Shown one piece after another: positions 12,787 through 12,837 of a stretch of 12,837 nt of DNA. The translations under genes and the position numbers were made by a program. How positions within the stretch are numbered: position 1 is the first letter of the stretch; every line of letters starts with the position of its first letter. The DNA is from an uncultured Collinsella sp. GTDB lineage: Bacteria > Actinomycetota > Coriobacteriia > Coriobacteriales > Coriobacteriaceae. The notes beneath the pieces were generated by a model. It did no database searches and was not told the DNA's origin. It worked only from the letters and a program-made list of their open reading frames with translations. The stretch lies in NCBI GenBank assembly GCA_900758375.1, contig CAAERJ010000002.1, positions 1 to 12,837 on the forward strand. Reading direction: 5' to 3'.

Positions 12787-12837
12787 ATGGATATTCAAAT
12801 TAAGACGGGATGCTTTGACGGCGCGGCGCTGGTGCGC
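12787..12837 (+). CDS. Start of an unidentified gene, cut by the window edge
   Basis: An ATG at 12787 is preceded by GGAGGGG (about 12774-12780) at six bases. Seventeen codons are visible (MDIQIKTGCFDGAALVR), too few to identify the product. It is 39 bases behind the phosphatase gene with no terminator between, so it is probably part of the same operon. Confidence 0.6.
   Translation, partial: MDIQIKTGCFDGAALVR

Overview
The window looks like a chromosomal segment of a high-GC Gram-positive gut bacterium, most likely an actinomycete of class Coriobacteriia such as Collinsella. This is inferred from GC-rich coding, the style of the two-component proteins, the encoded CCA ends on the tRNAs, and a low-GC-Gram-positive-type capsule module (separate chain-length protein, tyrosine kinase and PHP-type phosphatase) in a high-GC genome. 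No rRNA or marker gene is present to prove it.

Layout. Positions 1-1047 hold no protein gene. They carry a tandem array built on tRNA-Arg(ACG): two identical complete tRNAs (171-247, 596-672) with near-consensus promoters and GCAA-loop terminators, plus two tRNA 3'-end fragments (418-437, 843-862) that terminate a 135-bp GC-rich repeat. That repeat folds into consecutive hairpins and shows compensatory base changes between copies. A large unrecognised protein (1048-3489, 813 aa, TPR-like C-terminus) follows, then tRNA-Ser(GCT) with its own promoter and terminator.

Positions 3751-5184 carry, on the minus strand, an S11-family D-Ala-D-Ala carboxypeptidase. It diverges from a VanR/VanS-like two-component pair (5346-7306). 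Next come pstB, the phosphate ABC transporter ATPase, without pstS, pstC or pstA nearby (7410-8285), and a second, PhoP/PhoR-like two-component pair (8350-10506) ending in a terminator. From 10683 a new operon starts with a Wzz/CpsC-type chain-length protein, a CpsD-type tyrosine autokinase and a CpsB-type PHP phosphatase, and an unidentified gene begins at the right edge. The window is thus largely cell-envelope functions: peptidoglycan trimming, envelope and phosphate sensing, and control of surface polysaccharide.

The most unusual content is at the left: the tRNA-Arg array with its structured repeat, and inverted T-arm copies placed at a fixed distance behind the tRNA terminators, with a similar one behind tRNA-Ser. 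Regulatory candidates seen by eye are an 11-bp-phased direct repeat before the VanR-like gene, an inverted repeat before pstB, and a 14-bp palindrome before the PhoP-like gene.
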